DNA from: an uncultured Prevotella sp.
GTDB taxonomy: Bacteria > Bacteroidota > Bacteroidia > Bacteroidales > Bacteroidaceae
Assembly (NCBI GenBank): GCA_937892695.1
Contig: CALBJK010000232.1
Coordinates: 1-18,947, forward strand
DNA length: 18,947 nucleotides
Direction: 5' to 3'
The position numbers and the translations under genes were made by a program. Below, piece after piece: positions 1 through 8,352 of this stretch. Positions within the stretch are counted from its first letter, which is position 1, and each line of letters starts with the position of its first letter. Under the pieces are notes generated by a model that was not told the DNA's origin, did not search any database, and worked only from the letters and a program-made list of their open reading frames with translations.

Positions 1-1210
1 CGGCTGCTTTCACGCCGACAGAGCGGCAGTGTTCCATGAGCGTGTCAATCTCTTCTGAACTGTCAGAAGCGAACCGGTTGACAGCCACCACTACGTTTTG
101 TCCGAACTTGCGTATGTTGCTGATGTGCTTGTCCATGTTCTCGAAGCCGCGCTTTAGGGCTTCGACATCGGGTGTGGCTATGTCGTCATAGCTGGCACCG
201 CCCTGAATCTTCAGTCCTCCGACGGTGACGACGAGCACTGTCAGTTTTGGGGCTATCCCTGCGTAACGGCATTTTATGTCGTAGAACTTTTCTGCACCGA
301 GGTCGGCTCCGAACCCGGCCTCGGTTACGGCATAGTCGGACAACGACATTGCCATCTTGGTCGCTACGACCGAATTGCAGCCGTGGGCTATGTTTGCGAA
401 CGGTCCGCCGTGTACAAAGGCTGGGGTGTGTTCGAGAGTCTGCACGATGTTTGGTTTGATTGCACTCTTTAGCAATACCGTTATGGCTGGAGCGACTCCC
501 AGGTCTTTGACTGTGAAAGGCTTGTCGTCGAAGGTGAAGCCGAGCAGTATGTTCTCTACTCTGTGTTCTAGGTCGTCAATGCTGTCGGCCAGACACAGCA
601 CAGCCATCAGTTCGGAAGCGGCTGTTATGTCGAATCCTGTCTGGCGTGTGACCCCATTGGTGTGTGACCCGAGTCCGATGACAATGTCGCGCAGTGATCT
701 GTCGTTGACATCGAGCACACGTCGCCACATTATTTTTTTTAGTCCGAACCCTTCGGCTTCGTGCTGGTAGAGATAGTTGTCGAGCAGTGCGGCGATGGTG
801 TTGTGGGCAGACGTTACGGCATGGAAGTCGCCGGTGAAGTGGAGGTTTATCTTCTCCATCGGCACTACCTGGGCGTATCCTCCGCCCGCAGCCCCACCTT
901 TCATTCCGAAACACGGACCCAGTGACGGCTCGCGCAGGGCTACGGCCGATTTCAGCCCTATTTTGTTGAGTGCCATTGACAGTCCGACCGAGACGGTTGT
1001 CTTGCCTATTCCGGCGCGTGTGGCAGTCATGGCTGTGACCAGGATAAGGTTGTTGCGCCGCACTTTTTCTTCGTCAATCAGCGTGAGTGGCAGCTTGGCT
1101 ACGTATTTGCCGTAGTTGTCGGCCTTTTCAGTATCCACTCCCAGTTTTTCTACAATTTTGTCGATGCGTTCCATTTGCACTTCGCGTGCAATTTCAATGT
1201 CTGATTTCAT
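1..1210 (-). CDS. fhs: Formate--tetrahydrofolate ligase (10-formyl-THF synthetase), 3' part missing
   Basis: ATP-dependent ligation of formate to tetrahydrofolate, giving 10-formyl-THF for purine and one-carbon metabolism in the cytoplasm. The frame runs from the ATG whose complement is at 1208-1210 and is open to the window edge. It gives 403 residues of a family that is usually about 555 long, so the C-terminal quarter lies outside. Family marks are the P-loop-like AGIGKTT (residues 66-72), the stretch ALREPSLGPCFGMKGGAAGGG just after it, and LHFTGDFHA, ILWRR-like and VHGGPFANIAHGCNS segments. The P-loop has Ile where clostridial enzymes have Glu (AGEGKTT); I believe this is usual in Bacteroidetes copies. 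It is the last gene of a leftward run, 87 bp after the CvfB-like gene, and no promoter of its own was found in that gap. The identification is firm; the operon membership is inferred. Confidence 0.95.
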   Translation of the reverse strand, partial: MKSDIEIAREVQMERIDKIVEKLGVDTEKADNYGKYVAKLPLTLIDEEKVRRNNLILVTAMTATRAGIGKTTVSVGLSMALNKIGLKSAVALREPSLGPCFGMKGGAAGGGYAQVVPMEKINLHFTGDFHAVTSAHNTIAALLDNYLYQHEAEGFGLKKIMWRRVLDVNDRSLRDIVIGLGSHTNGVTRQTGFDITAASELMAVLCLADSIDDLEHRVENILLGFTFDDKPFTVKDLGVAPAITVLLKSAIKPNIVQTLEHTPAFVHGGPFANIAHGCNSVVATKMAMSLSDYAVTEAGFGADLGAEKFYDIKCRYAGIAPKLTVLVVTVGGLKIQGGASYDDIATPDVEALKRGFENMDKHISNIRKFGQNVVVAVNRFASDSSEEIDTLMEHCRSVGVKAA

Positions 1211-1297
1211 TTTATCTTTTTACGTTTTGTTACAATATCTGTGAGCATGGCCTTTGCTGTGACATGGTGCAGTCCTCGGTCGGACTCGGCTGTGTCG

Positions 1298-2137
1298 TCA
1301 TGCCAGTTTCAGGCTTCCGTCATCGCAGATAGTTATTATGCGGTGCTTGTAGAGGTCACCGACAGCCTGTTTGAATACCTTCTTGCTCACTTGGAAACGA
1401 CGGCGTATGTCTTCTGGGTCGCTTTTGTCGCCGAGGTCGCAGCGGCCGTCATGGTTGTTTATGTAGTCGAGCAGAGTGCTGGCAAAGCCTTTTACCTGTC
1501 TGCGGCCTGTGGGCTGGAGGGTTACATCTACTTTGCCGTCTTCTCTGACATTGGAGATGTATCCCTTCATCCGGTCGCCGGTGTGGACGTATTTGAACAC
1601 CTGGTCGTCGTAGACTAGTCCGCCGAATCGGTTGTCGATAATAACCTTGAATCCCAGATCCGTCTTCTGCCATATAAGCAGGTCTACTTCGTCGCCGGGC
1701 TTGTATGGCGGACAGCTGTCGTCGAGCCAGTGTTCCACTTTGGCTGAAGCGACGATACGGTAGCTTTCCTCGTCGATATGTACGTGGACGATGTAGCTGT
1801 TGTCGCGTGTCATGTGCATTTTCTGTTCGCGGAACGGACAGAAGAGGTCCTTCATCAGTCCCCAATCCAGAAATGCTCCGTACTCGTTGACCCATGCTAC
1901 ACGCAGATAGGCGAAGTCGCCAACGCGGGCAAGCGGGTGTTCGGTGGTGGCGACAAGGCGTTCTTCGTTGTCGAGATAGACGAACACTTCTATCTCGTCG
2001 CCCGGCTTTGCCCCTTCGGGCACATAGCGTCGTGGCAGGAGTATCTCGCCTTCGTCGCCTCCGTCAAGATACATGCCGAAGTCGACATCTTTGACTATTT
2101 TCATCACGTTGTAGTCGCCGAGTCTTATCTTTTCCAT
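1298..2137 (-). CDS. CvfB-family S1-like RNA-binding protein
   Basis: A 279-residue protein of the CvfB/YitL type: tandem S1-like OB folds followed by a winged-helix domain. Members bind RNA, and in Gram-positive bacteria they affect expression of virulence factors; the role in Bacteroidetes is not established. Visible features are an N-terminal S1-like unit (about 1-65, with FGMYLDGGDEGEILLP), a second unit (about 70-135, with NEYGAFLDWGLMKDLFCPF), a third S1 unit (about 150-215, ending GYISNVREDGKVDVTLQP) and a helical C-terminus with SDPEDIRRRFQVSKKVFKQA, which fits the winged helix. Length and domain order match the family. It lies 27 bp downstream of the ABC ATPase gene and 87 bp upstream of fhs on the same strand, so co-transcription is likely. 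Confidence 0.88.
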   Translation of the reverse strand: MEKIRLGDYNVMKIVKDVDFGMYLDGGDEGEILLPRRYVPEGAKPGDEIEVFVYLDNEERLVATTEHPLARVGDFAYLRVAWVNEYGAFLDWGLMKDLFCPFREQKMHMTRDNSYIVHVHIDEESYRIVASAKVEHWLDDSCPPYKPGDEVDLLIWQKTDLGFKVIIDNRFGGLVYDDQVFKYVHTGDRMKGYISNVREDGKVDVTLQPTGRRQVKGFASTLLDYINNHDGRCDLGDKSDPEDIRRRFQVSKKVFKQAVGDLYKHRIITICDDGSLKLA

Positions 2138-2164
2138 TGCTGCTGTAAGTTATGTGTTCTGTGG

Positions 2165-2908
2165 TCAAGCTTTATCCTGAATTTCGTTACCGGCAGTAAT
2201 TGCCTTGTCGATTTCTGAAGGCTCATTGCTGTCGTCGGTTTTGTGTGCGGTTTCCTCCTTTACAATCATTCCGTCCTTCAGATATATGGTGCGGTCGGTT
2301 ATCTGTGCGAGGTTTTCGTCGTGGGTTACAATGACGAATGTCTGACCGAACTTGTCGCGCAGGTCGAAGAATAGTTGGTGGAGTTCGGCTTTGTTCTTGG
2401 AGTCGAGGCTGCCGCTCGGCTCGTCGGCCAGTATTACTGCCGGGTTGTTGACGAGAGCACGGGCGACGGCCACACGCTGCTTCTCGCCTCCCGAAAGTTC
2501 GTTGGGTTTATGTCCGGCGCGGTCTTTCAGTCCCATGAACTCGAGCAGCTCCATAGCTCTTGTCTTGGCTTCAGACGTGCTCTTGCCACCGATGAAAGCC
2601 GGAATCATTATGTTTTCCAAAGCAGTGAATTCGGGCAGAAGCTGATGGAACTGGAATACAAAGCCTATATGGCGGTTTCGGAATTCGCTTATTTTTTTTG
2701 AATTCAGACTGCGCACGTCGATGCCGTCAATTTCTATTGATCCGCTGTCGGGCTTGTCGAGCGTACCCATAATCTGCAGCAGGGTTGTTTTACCGGCTCC
2801 ACTGGGGCCGACGATGCTCACCACTTCGCCTTTGTCTATGTGCAAGTCAATGCCTTTAAGCACTTGCAGCCGACCGAAACTTTTTGTAATTCCTTTGATT
2901 GTTATCAT
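2165..2908 (-). CDS. LolD/MacB-type ABC transporter ATP-binding protein
   Basis: ATPase subunit of an ABC transporter of the LolD/MacB/FtsE branch, which works with MacB-type or LolC/E-type membrane partners in lipoprotein release or export. All motifs are intact: Walker A GPSGAGKT (34-41), Q-loop Gln86, signature LSGGEKQ (138-144), Walker B VILADEP (158-164) and the switch His196 in VTHD. The body ends near residue 220. It is followed by an acidic, polar tail of about 25 residues (KTDDSNEPSE and onward) that is longer than in typical LolD. No permease gene is next to it, so the partner must be encoded elsewhere. It sits 62 bp after the antiporter gene and 27 bp before the CvfB-like gene. Lipoprotein release is an inference from the family, not from context. 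Confidence 0.9.
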   Translation of the reverse strand: MITIKGITKSFGRLQVLKGIDLHIDKGEVVSIVGPSGAGKTTLLQIMGTLDKPDSGSIEIDGIDVRSLNSKKISEFRNRHIGFVFQFHQLLPEFTALENIMIPAFIGGKSTSEAKTRAMELLEFMGLKDRAGHKPNELSGGEKQRVAVARALVNNPAVILADEPSGSLDSKNKAELHQLFFDLRDKFGQTFVIVTHDENLAQITDRTIYLKDGMIVKEETAHKTDDSNEPSEIDKAITAGNEIQDKA

Positions 2909-2970
2909 TGTTTCTGTTCTTGTTATCCTTGTTTTGCTCCTTCTTTTTTACATGCGTAGCCGTTGCAGGC

Positions 2971-5124
2971 TCATGCCTTCAGCTTTCTCCATGCCCTTAT
3001 CCATCTCACACGGTTGCGTACAATCCACCTGTGCAGTACTTCGTATGCGCTGTGCTCTTCGGTGTGCTGCGGCTGTGCGAATGTCATTTCGTCCATTGCG
3101 TCGCCATGCTGGTCGGGGAAGATGATGATGATGTTCTTGCCCGAGAAGTGGCGTTGCATTTCGTCAGGAAGATGTTCCAGGGCGTTTTTATAGGAGACGG
3201 TGCCTTTACGTGCCGCTACCACTACGAACAGATGTTCTGTCGATATGGTGGAAGCGAGTTTTGGAATGTCGCTCCAGTGTTCCATCTCAGTGTATGTGGC
3301 GCGCACCTCAGGGTGTCGGTTGGTCACATACTGGCTTATGAGTGACAGCACGTCGGACCGTCCGTGGAATTGAGTCCGGCATTCCAGGTTCTCCGACAGT
3401 CGGGATATGCGTTCCACCCATCTGTAGAATCCAGGCTCGAACTGCGCCCTTGATGGCACAGCCACCTGTATACGGCGTATTGTGGTGAGCGGCTGTTTTA
3501 TGCGAGCCATTATTATCTGGCTGTTCAGTCCGTTGAACAGACTCTGGTGGAATGCACCCCAGAACTTGGTAGACACCTCCTTGTGCATGTGCATGCCTAT
3601 AATTATCTCGGAGGCGTGAAACTCCTTGAAGGCATGTTTTATTCCGTTGGCAATATTGGCCGCGATGCGTACCTGGGTTATCATCTTCACGTCGGCAGAT
3701 GCGGCATATTGTGTGACATTCTCCAGAAGGCGTGTCCCCCGTTCTTGGTTTATACGCATGTCATCGTCGTCGTAGACTACGTTCAACCCGATAATCTCAC
3801 GTCCGAGTTTCTGGTTGCGCATGAGCAGAGCCAGATTGACCAGTCTGACTGCATACTCGGGGTATTTCATCGGTATGAGAATGCGCTCGTCGTCGGCTTC
3901 GGGCGAGTCGTGGGGCAGTTCCTTGTCGCGCAGTATTATCTGCTGGGCGGCATTCTCTGTCACCATCGACGAGATAATGCACGTGAAGAGAATCATTATC
4001 ACCACCCCATTGAGCATGTCGTCGCTGACGAGAAAGCGGCCTGGCGAAGTCTGAAGCCTCATACCTACCATCACCATTGCTATAGCCCCGGCAGCATGGG
4101 CAGAGGTGAGTCCGAACATCATGTGCCCAGACGACAGCGGCATTCTGAAGAGACGGCACGAAGCGTAAGCAGCCACCGCCTTGCCGGCAGTTCCGAAAAC
4201 CACTATTGACAGTACCGTCCATATTATCGCCCCTCCCTCGAAAAGCAGATGCACATTGATGAGCATGCCTACGCCTATGAGAAAGTAGGGTATGAACAGG
4301 GCGTTGCCTATAAACTCTATCCGGTTCATCAGCGGCGATACATGAGGAATGTAACGGTTCATTATCAATCCGGCGAGGAATGCTCCGAATATACCTTCCA
4401 GCCCGACAGCCTCGCTCAACGCAGCACAAAGGAATAGTACCGACATTACAAAGATGAACTGCATCACGGCATCACTGTAGCGGCGCAGAAACCAGCGTGT
4501 CACTCTAGGTACAATCATTATAGATGCCACACAGAAAACAGCGAATTTGGTTACGAACCACAGCCAGAAGCCGGCACCAGACTCTTTGCTGTAGGAAGCG
4601 ACGAGGGCTGCCAGGACAACCAGTGCCAAGAACAGCGAAATCATCGTCGAACCTACGCTAAGCGATACGCTTGTCTTTTTCTGAAGACCGTAACGCCCCA
4701 CTATGGGGTAGGCGATGAGGGTGTTAGAGGCCATTATGCATCCCATCAGTACGGAAGCCTTTGTAGAGTAGTCCAGCAGATAAATGCACGAGATGTATAT
4801 CGCTATGAAGGGAACGGCGAATGTCGACAGACCGAAGAAAAGAAACCTACGCACGTTTTTTCTCACGCCTTCTATGTCCATTTCGAGCGAGGCCAGGAAC
4901 ATGATGTAGTAGAGTCCTACTTTGCCGAATAGCTCGAACGAGTCGTCGCGCACCAGAATGTTAAACCCATACTTGCCTATGAGCACTCCGGCAATTACCA
5001 TTCCTACGATATGTGGTATGCGCAACTTGCCCATAACTATCGGTGCTGACAATATTATCAGCAACACCACGAAGAAAATCAGCGTGGGGTCGGTTATAGG
5101 GAAATATTGTGACATATTGGGCAT
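2971..5124 (-). CDS. CPA2-type cation:proton antiporter with long cytoplasmic tail
   Basis: A 717-residue inner-membrane protein of the monovalent cation:proton antiporter-2 superfamily. Residues about 12-415 hold roughly 12 hydrophobic segments, with the family marks GLYYIMFLASLEMD (70-83), SNTLIAYPIVGRYGL (133-147) and EGIFGAFLAGLIMNR. The remaining 300 residues form a soluble tail that begins near ILIPMKYPEYAVRLVNLAL, like the start of a universal-stress-protein domain; two such units may be present. The tail is probably regulatory. One oddity: in the membrane segment at about 155-172, where many CPA2 members have an Asp-Asp or Asn-Asp pair for ion binding, this protein reads VGSTMISLFLALVV with no acid. 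Ion specificity is therefore open, and it may be a channel-like or atypical exchanger. It is the first gene of the leftward run, with its own promoter 20 bp upstream. Confidence 0.88.
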   Translation of the reverse strand: MPNMSQYFPITDPTLIFFVVLLIILSAPIVMGKLRIPHIVGMVIAGVLIGKYGFNILVRDDSFELFGKVGLYYIMFLASLEMDIEGVRKNVRRFLFFGLSTFAVPFIAIYISCIYLLDYSTKASVLMGCIMASNTLIAYPIVGRYGLQKKTSVSLSVGSTMISLFLALVVLAALVASYSKESGAGFWLWFVTKFAVFCVASIMIVPRVTRWFLRRYSDAVMQFIFVMSVLFLCAALSEAVGLEGIFGAFLAGLIMNRYIPHVSPLMNRIEFIGNALFIPYFLIGVGMLINVHLLFEGGAIIWTVLSIVVFGTAGKAVAAYASCRLFRMPLSSGHMMFGLTSAHAAGAIAMVMVGMRLQTSPGRFLVSDDMLNGVVIMILFTCIISSMVTENAAQQIILRDKELPHDSPEADDERILIPMKYPEYAVRLVNLALLMRNQKLGREIIGLNVVYDDDDMRINQERGTRLLENVTQYAASADVKMITQVRIAANIANGIKHAFKEFHASEIIIGMHMHKEVSTKFWGAFHQSLFNGLNSQIIMARIKQPLTTIRRIQVAVPSRAQFEPGFYRWVERISRLSENLECRTQFHGRSDVLSLISQYVTNRHPEVRATYTEMEHWSDIPKLASTISTEHLFVVVAARKGTVSYKNALEHLPDEMQRHFSGKNIIIIFPDQHGDAMDEMTFAQPQHTEEHSAYEVLHRWIVRNRVRWIRAWRKLKA

Positions 5125-5143
5125 AAGGTCGTTTATTTTACTG

Positions 5144-5151
5144 CAAACTTA
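5144..5151 (-). promoter_or_regulatory. Bacteroidetes -7 box for the antiporter operon
   Basis: On the minus strand this reads TAAGTTTG, a match to TAnnTTTG. A start about 5 nt downstream would give a leader of roughly 15 nt before the antiporter ATG at 5124. No TTTG was found at the expected -33 distance, so the call rests on the -7 box and its position. Confidence 0.5.
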
Positions 5152-5236
5152 CACATTTTATTCCGATTTTTGCCTTTCTATATGAATATTTTCGGCTTTA
5201 TATGTGAGAAAATTCCTTTTGTCAGACAAAAAAGAG

Positions 5237-5244
5237 TAATTTTG
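5237..5244 (+). promoter_or_regulatory. Bacteroidetes -7 box for the TraB/GumN gene
   Basis: TAATTTTG matches TAnnTTTG. A TTTG occurs at 5218-5221 but only 15 bp upstream, shorter than the usual 19-21, so the -33 element is uncertain. Transcription from here would give an unusually long leader of about 140 nt before the ATG at 5388, and that leader contains the hairpin at 5299-5323. Confidence 0.5.
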
Positions 5245-5298
5245 CAACAAATTATTTAAGGTTGTCATGTTGGCAGGACCGGCTGATGATAATCGGGT

Positions 5299-5323
5299 CG
5301 TTGACAGGACGAATGTGTCAACG
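5299..5323 (+). other. Perfect 8-bp inverted repeat in the leader of the TraB/GumN gene
   Basis: CGTTGACA (5299-5306) and TGTCAACG (5316-5323) pair perfectly around a 9-nt loop. No T-run follows, so it is not an intrinsic terminator. It may be an mRNA leader hairpin or a protein-binding dyad. Function unknown. Confidence 0.45.
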
Positions 5324-5387
5324 GTATTGAATCGGCAGTGGCAAGACAGGAAACAGCCTTATGGTCAATATCTAAACATCGGACAAT

Positions 5388-6308
5388 ATGAGAAAACTAT
5401 TTGCGGCATTGCTTCTTGCCGTTGCTGTGTCGGCCGAAACATCAGCCCAGCTTCTTTACCGCATTTCCGGCAACGGGCTGGAAAAACCTTCGTATCTAAT
5501 CGGAACGTTTCATGTGGCTTCGGCGACGTTTGCCGAACAGATTGACGGTGTGAAGGAGGCCATAACAGCCACCGACCAGGTGTATGGCGAGCTGAGTATG
5601 GACGTGACATCCAATCCCGACAGTCTGAAGGCCATGACTGCGGCAATGATGTTGCCGGACGGCAAGACTCTGAAGGACATACTCAGCGCTTCCGACTATA
5701 AGAAACTGGACGCTACGCTTGTGAAGCTTATGGGTGTAGGATTATCCAACAAGCAGGTTATGGAACAGATGGGACGTATGTGTCCGGCTGCTCTCACGAC
5801 TAATCTTAGCCTGATGATGTATCTTATGAAGCATCCTGGCGAATTCGACCCTACCAATTCTTTCGACAACTATTTCCAACTTCAAGCCAAGGCCAACAAC
5901 GAACCCTACGGCGGACTGGAGACGATGTCTTTACAGACCCGTTTGCTTTTTTCTTCTCCGTTGGCGCGTCAGACCGAATTGCTCATGTGTCTTATCGACA
6001 ATGCCGACTTCTACATGCAGCAGCAAGAGGCCATGAGCAAGGCGTTCTATGACCAGAATCTTGATGCACTTGCTGCGGCAATGGATAAAAAAATCGGCGG
6101 ACATTGCGACGCTACTCCTGACGAAGAAACGTCTTTAATCTATGCGCGTAATGCTGAATGGGCGAGGATTATGCCGGAGATAATGAAATCAAAGCCTACA
6201 TTCTTTGCTGTAGGAGCAGGACATATGCCTGGTGTGAAGGGGCTTCTGGCAATGCTGCGTGCCAAAGGCTACAAGGTAGAGCCAGTGACAGGAGGCAACA
6301 CCGACTGA
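5388..6308 (+). CDS. Exported TraB/GumN-family protein
   Basis: A 306-residue protein of the TraB/GumN family, related to Tiki/EreA-like folds; members are thought to be metal-dependent hydrolases or peptidases, but bacterial substrates are unknown. Residues 1-21 form a signal peptide (Arg-Lys, then an Ala/Leu-rich core, ending SAETSAQ), so the protein is exported. The family marks are LIGTFHVAS (37-45, the conserved G-T-x-H), an early acidic ELSMD, and the C-terminal FFAVGAGHMPGVKGLLAMLRAKGY-type block starting near residue 270, split here by its usual Gly-His-Met/Leu-Pro turn. The start at 5388 is chosen because it gives an intact signal peptide. It stands alone, divergent from the antiporter operon and convergent with asd. 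Confidence 0.88.
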   Translation: MRKLFAALLLAVAVSAETSAQLLYRISGNGLEKPSYLIGTFHVASATFAEQIDGVKEAITATDQVYGELSMDVTSNPDSLKAMTAAMMLPDGKTLKDILSASDYKKLDATLVKLMGVGLSNKQVMEQMGRMCPAALTTNLSLMMYLMKHPGEFDPTNSFDNYFQLQAKANNEPYGGLETMSLQTRLLFSSPLARQTELLMCLIDNADFYMQQQEAMSKAFYDQNLDALAAAMDKKIGGHCDATPDEETSLIYARNAEWARIMPEIMKSKPTFFAVGAGHMPGVKGLLAMLRAKGYKVEPVTGGNTD

Positions 6309-6328
6309 CTATAGTAACGGCAGAACAA

Positions 6329-6363
6329 AAAGCAGGTGCCCCGTCGGACGGAGCACCTGCTTT
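6329..6363. terminator. Bidirectional terminator between the TraB/GumN gene and asd
   Basis: AAAGCAGGTGC (6329-6339) pairs with GCACCTGCTTT (6353-6363), 11 bp. A small inner stem, CCGT/ACGG, caps it. A-runs on the left and T-runs on the right mean it can stop transcription from both sides. It lies 20 bp after the rightward stop and 23 bp after the end of asd, as expected for convergent genes. Confidence 0.85.
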
Positions 6364-6385
6364 GATGGCATTTTTTACTGACGGC

Positions 6386-7396
6386 TTACTTCAAGTCGCC
6401 TTTTTTTATCAGGTATTCGGCAATCTGTACTGCGTTGAGTGCTGCTCCTTTGCGTATCTGGTCGCCGCTGAGCCAGAATGTCAGTCCGCAGTCGTCAGCA
6501 AGGTCTTTACGGATGCGCCCTACATACACGTCGTCCTTGCCGGCTGTGTCGAGCGGCATTGGATAAACCAGATGTGCAGGGTCGTCGCAGAGCGAGCATC
6601 CCGGTGCGGCAGCGATGGCTTTTTGAGCCTCTTCCACGCTGATGGGGCGTTCTGTCTCAATCCATACGCTTTCCGAGTGGGAACGCAGTGAGCTTACACG
6701 TACACACATGGCCGAGCAGCGCACGTCGCTGTGCATAATCTTGCGTGTCTCGTTGAACATCTTCATCTCCTCCTTGGTGTATCCGTTGTCGGTGAAGACA
6801 TCTATCTGAGGGATTACGTTATAGGCCAGCTGATGTGGAAATTTGCTTACAGTCACAGGCTTGCCCTCTACTATTTCTTTATATTCCTGCTGCAGCTCCT
6901 GCATCGCAGCAGCTCCCGCTCCGCTTGCACTCTGGTATGAAGCTATGTGTATCCGGCGTATATGGCTTATGGCTTCGAGAGGTTTCAGCACCACCACCAT
7001 CATTATGGTCGTGCAGTTAGGGTTGGCGATGATTCCGCGCGGACGGTTGAGAGCGTCCTCGGGATTGCATTCGGGCACAACCAAAGGCACATCGTCGCAC
7101 ATACGGAATGCGCTCGAATTGTCAATCATTACAGTGCCGTACTTGGTGATGGTGTCGGCAAACTCTTTCGATGTACCGCCTCCTGCTGAGACGAAAGCCA
7201 CGTCTATACCACGGAAGTCGTCGTTGTGCTGAAGCAGTTTGACCTCGTATTCTTTGCCGTTGAAGCTGTACTTACGTCCGGCAGATCTGTGTGAGCCGAA
7301 CAGAATCAGCTCGTCAACAGGAAATTTCCTTTCGGCAAGTATGCGAAGGAATTCCTGCCCTACAGCTCCGCTCGCACCTACAATTGCTACTTTCAT
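6386..7396 (-). CDS. asd: Aspartate-semialdehyde dehydrogenase
   Basis: Catalyses NADPH-dependent reduction of aspartyl phosphate to aspartate semialdehyde, the branch point to lysine/diaminopimelate, threonine and methionine; cytoplasmic. The 336-residue product has the Rossmann motif GASGAVG (7-13), the nucleophile Cys128 in ANPNCTTI, Gln155 in SYQSASGAG and the catalytic His240 in RSHSESV. Length and motif order fit the Gram-positive/Bacteroidetes type of the enzyme. It is a single-gene unit, with its own promoter at 7475-7506 and a terminator shared with the converging TraB/GumN gene. Confidence 0.97.
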   Translation of the reverse strand: MKVAIVGASGAVGQEFLRILAERKFPVDELILFGSHRSAGRKYSFNGKEYEVKLLQHNDDFRGIDVAFVSAGGGTSKEFADTITKYGTVMIDNSSAFRMCDDVPLVVPECNPEDALNRPRGIIANPNCTTIMMVVVLKPLEAISHIRRIHIASYQSASGAGAAAMQELQQEYKEIVEGKPVTVSKFPHQLAYNVIPQIDVFTDNGYTKEEMKMFNETRKIMHSDVRCSAMCVRVSSLRSHSESVWIETERPISVEEAQKAIAAAPGCSLCDDPAHLVYPMPLDTAGKDDVYVGRIRKDLADDCGLTFWLSGDQIRKGAALNAVQIAEYLIKKGDLK

Positions 7397-7474
7397 AATT
7401 TTATTGTTTCTTCTTTATTGCCCCGACCCGGCTTGCTTGTACCCAATCGGATTCCTTTTTCTTTTTAGTATGCG

Positions 7475-7506
7475 CAAAGTTAATGCAAAAAAGATTGGAA
7501 TACAAG
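7475..7506 (-). promoter_or_regulatory. Promoter of asd
   Basis: On the minus strand CTTG (7506-7503), then 20 bp, then TAACTTTG (7482-7475). This matches the Bacteroidetes consensus with one change in the -33 element. The expected start near 7470 gives a leader of about 75 nt. It lies downstream of the terminator of the envelope gene pair, so asd is transcribed independently. Confidence 0.75.
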
Positions 7507-7606
7507 ACAATCACCACTTTTTTTTGTTCATTACGGCGCACTTTGCCGTTGCAGACCGATTCTCTGACTGCAATGACAGTAGTTACTTTCGCCCATACAA
7601 AATAAA

Positions 7607-7634
7607 AGGAGCAAAGCTTCACAGCTTCACTCCT
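7607..7634 (-). terminator. Terminator of the DUF4136/beta-barrel gene pair
   Basis: On the minus strand AGGAGTGAAGCT, loop GTGA, AGCTTTGCTCCT form a 12-bp stem with two G-U pairs, followed by TTTTATTTT. It sits 38 bp beyond the stop of the beta-barrel gene. Confidence 0.85.
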
Positions 7635-7672
7635 CGACATATTTACCTAAAACTATAAAAATTACTCTCTTG

Positions 7673-8308
7673 TCAGAATATCACACCCAGACGGAATCCG
7701 GCATTGCTCTGTCCGTCTATATCGGTAGTGAGTGTACTTGTCTTGTTGGTACCGTAACTGTAGTATCCGGCTATGTGAAATCCCCAGTGGCCACCTGTCG
7801 GATAGATACGCAGTCCTATTTCTGGAGAAGCGTAGAACCCCCACGCGCTGTCGTAAAGTCCACGGTCGGCAAAGTAAGTGGTGTTGCGGGCAAACATTGT
7901 TCCTACTTTAGCTCCGATGTAAGGCCGTATGTAGCGGTTGCCCGACAGTGAGTAGGACGTTGTCACGCCGAACGGTACCTGAAACGCCGAACGGCTCTGG
8001 TCGGTCGTCAGCGATTCGGTTTCGGACAGTTGTATCGTAGAGCGGTCAATGTACTTATGGTTGGTATGGAACGAGGCGAACAGACCCAAATCCCAGCGGG
8101 GAGTTACGTTGTAGGTTAGCTCGTAGTTCATTCCCCATCCGCTTATGCGGTCGGCATAGTCGGTAGAAAGCGGAGAGTTCATCTGCCAGTCTACAGTGAG
8201 GTGCATCTTGCTCATGTCAAACTGTGCCATTGCCGGCATAGCTGTGACAGCCGCCAGACAAAGTGCTGCGGCGATTCTCTTTATGTTATTCTTTATCGTG
8301 TTCATCAT
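7673..8308 (-). CDS. Small outer-membrane beta-barrel protein
   Basis: A 211-residue exported protein. Residues 1 to about 28 form a signal peptide: a basic start, then IAAALCLAAVTAMPAMAQ, with cleavage probably after AMA. The rest alternates hydrophobic and polar residues with many aromatic and Gly residues (GWGMNYELTYNVTPRWDLGLFASF, then GVTTSYSLSGNRYIRPYIGAKVG and a last strand ending RLGVIF), as in a porin-like or PorT-like 8-strand barrel. A terminal aromatic Phe fits the outer-membrane insertion signal. It follows the DUF4136 lipoprotein gene by 44 bp, has no promoter visible between, and ends in a terminator, so the two are one operon. Function unknown; a structural or assembly role in the envelope is inferred. 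Confidence 0.8.
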   Translation of the reverse strand: MMNTIKNNIKRIAAALCLAAVTAMPAMAQFDMSKMHLTVDWQMNSPLSTDYADRISGWGMNYELTYNVTPRWDLGLFASFHTNHKYIDRSTIQLSETESLTTDQSRSAFQVPFGVTTSYSLSGNRYIRPYIGAKVGTMFARNTTYFADRGLYDSAWGFYASPEIGLRIYPTGGHWGFHIAGYYSYGTNKTSTLTTDIDGQSNAGFRLGVIF

Positions 8309-8352
8309 TTATTCTCCTCTTGTTCTTTGATAAAAACATTTGTCCAGAGATT

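Noticed and set aside
3547..4209. A 220-codon open frame on the plus strand
   Set aside because: Shadow of the antiporter gene on the opposite strand; no recognisable sequence.
5267..5545. A 92-codon plus-strand frame starting at 5267
   Set aside because: It overlaps the TraB/GumN start in another frame and shows no domain. The TraB/GumN frame has a signal peptide and family motifs.
7401..7640. A 79-codon minus-strand frame upstream of asd
   Set aside because: It overlaps both the terminator at 7607-7634 and the asd promoter at 7475-7506, and its translation is low in complexity and Lys-rich.
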